A stretch of 64,000 nt of DNA from Advenella kashmirensis WT001. Its GTDB lineage: Bacteria > Pseudomonadota > Gammaproteobacteria > Burkholderiales > Burkholderiaceae_B. Each line of letters starts with the position of its first letter. The first letter of the stretch is position 1. Both the position numbers and the translations under genes were made by a program. Under the pieces are notes generated by a model. That model was not told the DNA's origin. It did not search any database and saw only the letters and a program-made list of their open reading frames with translations. The stretch lies in NCBI RefSeq assembly GCF_000219915.2, contig NC_017964.1, positions 186,001 through 250,000 on the forward strand. Direction: 5' to 3'. Positions 58,051 through 64,000 of the stretch are shown here, piece after piece.

Positions 58051-58644
58051 ATGTCCATTACCACTCACCGCATGACTTTTCCACTGTCTGCCAGTGATGC
58101 ACGCAAGCTGCGGGCGGGCGATCAGGTCATTATTGATGGTGAAATTATTATTACCGCCGGACTGCCCACCCATGCCCGTTTTCTGGATTGCCTGGATGGC
58201 AAAGAGCCGTTTCCCATGAACCTGCACGGCGCTTCGCTGTTCCATCTGGGCAGCTATAGTCGGGAAACTGAGGGGCAGTTTGAGATTTTGTATATCAATC
58301 CAACCACCAGCACCCGTTTCAATCCGCATATGCCCCGGCTGATTCGCGAACTGCAACTGCATGCCACCGGCGGCAAAGGCGGGCTGGATGAGGCCAGTGC
58401 CCAGGCCATGCAAGAAGCCGGATGCGTCTATCTGTCTTTCCTGGGCGGCGGCTGCACGCTATTGAGCCAGGCCATTGAGCAGGTGCTGGAAGTAGGGTGG
58501 ACCGATATGCTGACTCACTATCGCGTGGTGCGCCTGCGTGTGAAAGGACTGGGACCGGTCACGGTGGGGATCGACGCGCATGGCAACAATCTGTATGCCC
58601 GGATTCATGAGGCCGCGCAGGAACAGCTGAAAAGCGGCGCTTAG
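58051..58644 (+). CDS. ttdB: fumarate hydratase-type lyase beta subunit (TtdB-like)
   Basis: 197 residues, partner of TtdA (E. coli TtdB is 201). LRAGDQVIIDGEIIITAGLP with THARFLDCLDGKEPFP and NPTTSTRFNPHMPRLIREL define the beta domain; FLGGGCTLLSQAI follows. With TtdA it forms an oxygen-sensitive [4Fe-4S] dehydratase that removes water from a 2-hydroxy acid. Last gene of the panE-ttdA-ttdB operon. Confidence 0.87.
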   Translation: MSITTHRMTFPLSASDARKLRAGDQVIIDGEIIITAGLPTHARFLDCLDGKEPFPMNLHGASLFHLGSYSRETEGQFEILYINPTTSTRFNPHMPRLIRELQLHATGGKGGLDEASAQAMQEAGCVYLSFLGGGCTLLSQAIEQVLEVGWTDMLTHYRVVRLRVKGLGPVTVGIDAHGNNLYARIHEAAQEQLKSGA

Positions 58645-58855
58645 GATACAGCGGCATTGGAAGGCCGCTTTAAGCCGCCTGACGATAATAATAAACACGC
58701 CCGCAACCAGGCACCACATCCGCTCATGTCTATACGCTACGCCGACGCCACCTCTGTGTGCATTCGCAGTACTATAAGCAAAGGCGTTGGGACAAGCATT
58801 GCAGGCGCCGGCTGTTGATGTCGGCCAGCAAGCATGATGTGACAGGAGACCGATA

Positions 58856-59218
58856 ATGAAAAAAAATCAGATTCAGACCAAGCGTGTATACGATGACCCG
58901 GATGATAACGATGGTTGCCGTGTGCTGGTCGACCGATTATGGCCGCGCGGTATCAAAAAAGAAGATCTGAAACATGATCTTTGGCTCAAGGAAGTAAGCC
59001 CCAGCACCTCGTTGCGCAAATGGATCCATGAGAACACGGATCAATGGGCCGAATTTACGAAACGCTATTGTGCCGAACTGGATAAAGAACCGGAGGCGGT
59101 GCAACAACTGGTAGACAAATCGCGACAACAGCGCGTGACCCTGCTGTATTCGGCAAAAGACGAACAGCACAATAACGCAAATGTGTTGCGGGATTATTTG
59201 CTTGCTCATGCGAAATAA
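58856..59218 (+). CDS. DUF488-family protein (YeaO-like)
   Basis: 120 residues. QTKRVYDDPDDNDGCRVLVD, RLWPRGIKKEDLKHDLWLKE and VTLLYSAKDEQHNNANVL are characteristic of the DUF488/YeaO family, whose biochemical role is unknown. It is monocistronic, 211 bp after ttdB; GACAGGAGACCGATA supplies the ribosome binding site. A terminator hairpin follows three bases after the stop. Confidence 0.88.
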   Translation: MKKNQIQTKRVYDDPDDNDGCRVLVDRLWPRGIKKEDLKHDLWLKEVSPSTSLRKWIHENTDQWAEFTKRYCAELDKEPEAVQQLVDKSRQQRVTLLYSAKDEQHNNANVLRDYLLAHAK

Positions 59219-59221
59219 ATA

Positions 59222-59259
59222 GCCCCGATAGCGCTGTCTATGACAGTTGCTATTGGGGC
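59222..59259. terminator. hairpin between convergent DUF488 gene and gcd
   Basis: GCCCCGATAGC and GCTATTGGGGC form an 11-bp stem with one G-T wobble and a 16-base loop, immediately after the DUF488 stop. Confidence 0.6.
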
Positions 59260-59337
59260 CGTGTATTGCATGTGTATTAACGCTTTTCTTGCGATAGGCT
59301 GATGCCGGACAGCACATCAGCCAGGCTATTTCATCTG

Positions 59338-61816
59338 CTATTGTTCCTTGCGGACATCATCCGGCAGCGCATAGGCAATGATGTAGTCGCCGCGATCAGG
59401 AGATTGCCTGGCTCCGCCGGCATTGATCACAATGTACTGCTTGCCGGTTTTGGAGAAATGTACGACATGGGGCCCGACTGGCTGCCTACTGGCAGACGAG
59501 ACTTCCAGATTTCCTTGCCGGTGGCCGAATCATAGGCGCGCAGGTAGAAGTCCTGGGTGCCTGCGAAAAACAGCAGCCCGGCCTGGGTCGCCAGCGATGG
59601 GCCCAATGTGGGCATACCGACAGGTATGGGCATACTCATGCGAATGCCCAGCGGCCCCGTGTCCTGCACGGTGCCGACCGGAACCTGCCAGACGATCTTG
59701 CGGGTTTTCAGGTCTATGGCGGTCATCGTGCCAAATGGCGGTTTCTGGCAAGGGATACCCAATTGCGACAGGAAACGTTCGCGCATGGCGCCATAGGGCG
59801 TTCCGTCCTGAGGAACCACACCCATTTCGATACCGCTGGCGCCAGCGCCCACTTTGTCGCGAGGGATCATGTAATTGGCCAGGCCCAGCCGCATGTCGTT
59901 GACAAACATATAGTTGGTGGTCGGATCAACCGAGACGCCGCCCCAGTTCATGCCGCCCAGCGAGCCGGGAAACTGCAGGGCGCGGTCTTCGCCAGGCGGT
60001 GTGTAGACACCATCGTGACGCATACCCTTGAACTGAATCCGGCACAGCAACTGGTCAAATGCGGTGGCGCCCCACATATCGGCTTCTTTTAACGTCTGGT
60101 TGCCGATAGAAGGCATGCCTACGGAAAACGGCTGGGTGGCGGCGTAGCGTTCGCCCTTGACGTTGCCCTGCGGTACCGGTTTTTCCTGTACCTGTGCCAG
60201 CGGTTTGCCGGTCACGCGGTCAAGCATGAAAATTTCGCCCTGCTTGGTCACTTGTACCAGTGCGAAGTTGGTGCCGCCTTTGCCATCGGGAATGTCATAG
60301 AGCAATGGTTGCGCAGGCAGGTCAAAGTCCCACAGGTCATGATGGGTGGTCTGGAAGTGCCAGCGCACCTTGCCGGTTTTTACATCCAGTGCGACGATAG
60401 AGGAACTGTATTTGTCATCCAGCTCAGTGCGCTGGGCGGCGTAAAAGTCCGGTGTGGCATTGCCGGTAGGCAAATAGACCAGACCGAGTTTCGCATCATA
60501 GGACATGGCAGACCACACGTTCGGGGTGCCCCGGGTGTAGGTCTGGCCTTCGGGCGGTGCGCCGGTTATGTCCGGATTGCCCGGATCCCATGCCCATTCC
60601 AGGTTGCCGGAAATGACATTGAAGGCGCGCACGACGCCTGGTGGCTCGTCTACGGCAAAATTGTCAGCAACGCGTCCGCCTACAATTACCAGATTGCCCG
60701 CTACCAGTGGTGTAGAAGTTTGCTGGTAGTAGCCATCTTTGACTTCGCCCATGCCCACTTTCAGGTCGACCGTGCCCATATTGCCGAACTCGGTGCAGGG
60801 CTGGCCGTTGTCGGCATTGATTGCAATCAGGCGGGCATCGGTGGTGGGTAAAAACAGGCGCCTCGCGCAGGTTACCGCGTTAGCCGGCTGGCTATCCGGC
60901 ATTGTGCCGGCCGGTGTCGTGCCGTCGGTTGAGGAAGGATTTTGATCGCCGGCCGGTTGAGCAACTTCGGCACGGGCCTGGGCTACAGTACTGGCACTGG
61001 CGGTTGCATCGAAATAACCCAGACCGCGGCAGCGTTGCCAGTTAGGCGCGGTTGCCTTGGAATCATAACGCCATTTTTCCTTGCCAGTGTCCACATCCAG
61101 TGCCAGTACCTTGCTGTAGGGCGTGCATACGTATAGCGTGTCGCCAATCTGCAGCGGTGTGTTCTGGTCTTCGGCCCCCGATCCTGTACTCTCGGGAATA
61201 TCGCCGGTATGGGCTGTCCAGGCTACTTGCAGCTTGTCGATATTATTCTTGTTGATCTGGTCCATGGCCACAAAGCGTGTTCCGCTAGTGGTGTTACCCC
61301 AGTGCTCCCAGTTTGTTGGCTGTTCATTGGGGTCGGCCTTGGTGACAGCGGCAATATGCTCGGCTTCGAGGACCGATTTCGGGAAGAAGAAAAGGGTGAA
61401 CGTGGCAGCAATGCCGATGGCCAGTACAACCGAGGCCCAGCGCGTGACCCGGCAGGGCGCTCTGCCCTGGGCACGTCGCAATGCAGGCACGGCCAGGGTG
61501 ACCAGAAAAGCCAGCACGGCAAAGGCAAAGACGCGAGCGACCAATGGCCAGAATTCCCAGCCGGCTTCCCATACTGCCCAAATGAGGGTGGCAATAAAGG
61601 CCAGGGCATAAAGCCAGGCGCCAAGCAGGCTGCGTTTCCAGATCAGGTAGCCTGACAGCAGCAGGGCCAGACCCATCAATACGTAATAAACGCTGCCACC
61701 GAGCACGGCGAGCCAGGCACCTGCGCCGGTCAGGAACAGGCCGATCAGAATAATGAGCCTGCCAGCAGTGTCAGGCCGGTGGCGGCAATGCCGGATATGG
61801 GTCTGCGTTCGTCCAT
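59338..61816 (-). pseudogene. gcd: membrane-bound PQQ-dependent dehydrogenase, glucose/quinate/shikimate family, two frameshifts
   Basis: About 826 residues when repaired. The ATG at 61816 with AAGGGGA upstream begins MDERRPISGIAATGLTLLAG; a break near 61758 leads into IILIGLFLTGAGAWLAVLGG. Four or five helices anchor the first 140 residues; the periplasmic propeller has ALDVDTGKEKWRYD, ATAPNWQRCRGLGYFDATA and the catalytic-base region HHDLWDFDLPAQP. A missing A near 59456 interrupts the end, which should read TGKQYIVINAGGA and finish YALPDDVRKEQ at 59338. Transfers electrons from a sugar or cyclic polyol to ubiquinone. It lies 168 bp after a PQQ-receptor gene on the same strand. Confidence 0.86.
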
Positions 61817-61984
61817 TGTATTCCCCTTTTGAAACAGACAACTTTACAACGATGATTCTTCGGGCTCTGGTGCAGCGCATTGTGCAATAGTGCGCAAGCC
61901 GCTGGCAAATTGCAACGCCAGCGTGATTTATGCAGCCGGCGCAGTCATGCGGACCGGATCGACAAGGCTGGAGATATTCTAACG

Positions 61985-64000
61985 CTAAAATCGGTAACTT
62001 ACTGTCATGCCTGCAGTCCAGTTTCTGCCAGGCGCAGGTTCATAATAACGTTTGTTGGCATCGTTTATGATGACTGATCCGGCATATCGCGCATTGAAGA
62101 CGTTGTCTACGCGCGCAAATGCATTGACAGTCCAATGATCGCGTTGCCATGTGTAGCCGGTGTGCAGGCCGGTGACTATCGCCGAAGGGGCCGATTCGCT
62201 GTTCTGGTCGTTTACGTATATTTTACCCAGATAGTCGACATCGACACCGCCGTTCCAGCCCTGTTCGGCTCCCACGCCAGGGAGGCCGTTGCCGAATTGC
62301 GGGCGATACCGGGAATCAAGTTGCCGGCGGGCACTTGCGGGTTGGCACCGGAGCACGGGCCGGAACAAAAGCTGTCGCGGTAGCGGGCATGCAGATAAGT
62401 ATAGGAAAGGTGAGCGCGCAGATTGCGGTAAAGTCGTGCGTCCCAGGCCAGTTCGACCCCATCGCGCAGCGTCCGGCCCGCATTTTGATAGGTAGTGCGT
62501 CCGCCCGAGGCGCCGGCGCTTACGATTTCGTCCTTGGTGTAGGTGCGAAATACGGCGGCGGTCAGCTGGCCATAGCCGACATTGGCCTTGATTCCGGCTT
62601 CCAGCGTGGTATTGACCGACGGCTTCAGACCGAAGTTCAGGCCCGGTTCGTTGTCGGCACGATAGGACAACTCATTGAAGGTCGGTGTTTCAAAGCCGCG
62701 ACCGGCCGTGATATACAGAGACAAGTCAGGCGTGGCCTGGTAGTTCAGCGCAATGACGGGCAACAGCTTGCTGTAATTGGCGGTGCCGCTGTCGTCGGCA
62801 TTGCCATTCGTAATATAGCGGTCTGAGGACTTGAAGTGAACGTTGCTGTAGCGCAGGCCGGCATCCAGCGTCCAGCTTTCGGCAAAGTTCCACGATGCCT
62901 GCACGTAGGGATCAAGGTTCCAGACATTGTTGATTTCGTCGCGACGCAGGTTTCCCTGCACGCCAAGCTGGTTGCCTATGAAGTTTTCATAGCCCTTGCG
63001 CGCTTCGCGCATCGTATCCCAGGCCAGGCCCGCCACCAGAGTAAGTGGCCTGTCGGCCAGGGAGACACGCGAGGTGAGTCGAATATCTGCACCCCCGTAT
63101 TGCCTTTTGAGCCAGATGACACCGCCCGAATGTGAGGGCGCGCGTTGCGGGCCAATCGGAATGGACAGAAACTGTCTGGTTTCCCGCTGACCATAGTAGC
63201 CCATGACGCGCAGATCGGTCCGCTCGGACAACGGCTGTTCATAGACCAGGCCGCCCTGGGTCTGCTTGGTGGTTTTGCGTACATTGTAGGTTTGGGCATT
63301 GGGCGACGAGGATCGTGGATCGCTCTCGAATTCCTCCCGCGTCAGCCCTGCGGGTCCTGCGCCGAAACATCGACATGATTGAGCAGCAGGCTAAGATGGC
63401 CGGTATCGCCCACGCGCAGGCCGAGTTTGGCATTGACCTGGTTTTTTTCTGCCTGCTGTGCTCGCGATAGCCGTCTGTACGGAAATGATTGGTGCTCAGC
63501 AGATAGTCTATGGCGCCGGCGCCGGCGCCTTCGCCGCGAGAGCCTGATGCTTTCATGCCATAACGCTGTTGCCCGTTGCTGCCGGCAGCAAAAGACGGGG
63601 TCAGGGTAAGCGGCCCTTCACCTGTCTCGGTTTCAGTCAGCAGTACCCCGCCCGATGAGTTGCCGTGCAGCGTGGAAAATGGCCCGCGCAGGACCTCTGC
63701 CGATTCTATGGACGACAGATCAATGTTGGAAGTCTGGCCTTGTCCGTCCGGCATGGTTGCCGGAATGCCGTCCACATACAGGCGGATGCCGCGTACGCCA
63801 AAAGCCGAGCGGGCGCCGAAACCGCGAATGCCCACCTGCAGATCCTGGGCATAGTTCTGGCGATTGCGTACGGTCAGACCCGGAATGCCGCGCAAGCCTT
63901 CGGACAGATTGACCTGCATCTGGTTCGCACGGATTTGCGCACCATCTATGACGCTGACCGATGCTGGTATGTCGCTTGCCGGGCGGTCCATGCGGGTGCT
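61985..64000 (-). pseudogene. pqqU: TonB-dependent PQQ receptor (PqqU/YncD-like), 5' end beyond window, three frameshifts
   Basis: At least 670 residues of an outer-membrane TonB receptor. The plug domain reads IPGLTVRNRQNYAQDLQVGI, IRLYVDGIPATMPDGQGQTS and NIDLSSIESAEVLRGPFSTL, strikingly like E. coli PqqU (YncD), the PQQ importer. The barrel continues TDLRVMGYYGQRETRQFLSI, GRGFETPTFNELSYRADNEP and ends YYEPAPGRNWTAGMTVSYRF. Breaks near 63455, 63349 and 62267 each need one base. The signal peptide and TonB box lie past position 64000. It precedes a PQQ dehydrogenase gene on the same strand. Confidence 0.85.

Noticed and set aside
1..64000. tRNA, rRNA, insertion sequences, CRISPR arrays, phage genes
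   Set aside because: Scanned for cloverleaf-like runs, transposase motifs, regularly spaced repeats and phage structural genes; none was seen.

Overview
The window reads as a chromosomal segment of a metabolically versatile soil or water betaproteobacterium. It is densely coded, of moderately high GC, with short intergenic gaps. It carries nicotinate and protocatechuate-type catabolism, PQQ and molybdenum periplasmic oxidases, many one-component regulators, and orphan transporters. Gene content and protein style suggest the Alcaligenaceae (Bordetella/Advenella-like). That is an inference from content; no rRNA or tRNA is present to confirm it. I saw no insertion sequence, prophage, CRISPR array or replication origin.

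Layout: 1-3.7 kb is the lower nicotinate pathway nicC-nicD-nicX-nicF, facing a TetR gene. 4.8-5.7 kb is an SDR gene. 5.8-12.1 kb is a minus-strand catabolic operon: GntR, NitT/TauT-type ABC importer, GMC oxidoreductase, enolase-superfamily enzyme. 12.2-13.5 kb is dmeRF metal efflux. 13.7-16.4 kb holds a lone molybdate-type binding lipoprotein and a lactate permease. 16.8-22.9 kb has regulator/target pairs (LysR with a NAD(P)-binding protein, AraC with an Fsr-like exporter), EthD and TetR. 23.2-24.5 kb is hglS (2-oxoadipate dioxygenase). 25-28.7 kb is a siderophore ABC importer behind a Fur-like palindrome. 28.8-31.3 kb is a large MscS channel. 31.6-33.5 kb has an SDR and two VOC proteins.

33.8-45.6 kb looks like an alcohol/aldehyde oxidation region. 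It contains a sigma-54 activator facing an aldehyde dehydrogenase with a clear -24/-12 promoter, a Tat-exported molybdenum hydroxylase (IorAB type) with XdhC and MocA maturation factors, a secreted cytochrome c fusion and a divergent PQQ dehydrogenase. 45.8-52 kb has argE, an MHS transporter, OsmC, a monooxygenase-fold protein, an XRE regulator, arylamine N-acetyltransferase and soxR. 52-59 kb has a short MmgE/PrpD-like protein, a ParD-like/methionine aminopeptidase pair with a near-perfect 26-bp palindrome, a carboxymuconolactone decarboxylase/enol-lactonase fusion, a panE-ttdA-ttdB operon and a DUF488 gene. 59.3-64 kb has a membrane PQQ dehydrogenase (gcd family) directly downstream of a TonB receptor closely resembling E. 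coli PqqU/YncD, the PQQ importer. The pairing suggests the cell scavenges PQQ for its quinoproteins.

About twenty genes are broken by one to three single-base frameshifts. Wherever I checked, one missing base (mostly in a short run of identical bases) restores a complete, well-conserved protein. The pattern looks like sequencing or assembly error rather than gene decay. These genes are listed as pseudogene because the frame is broken as given.
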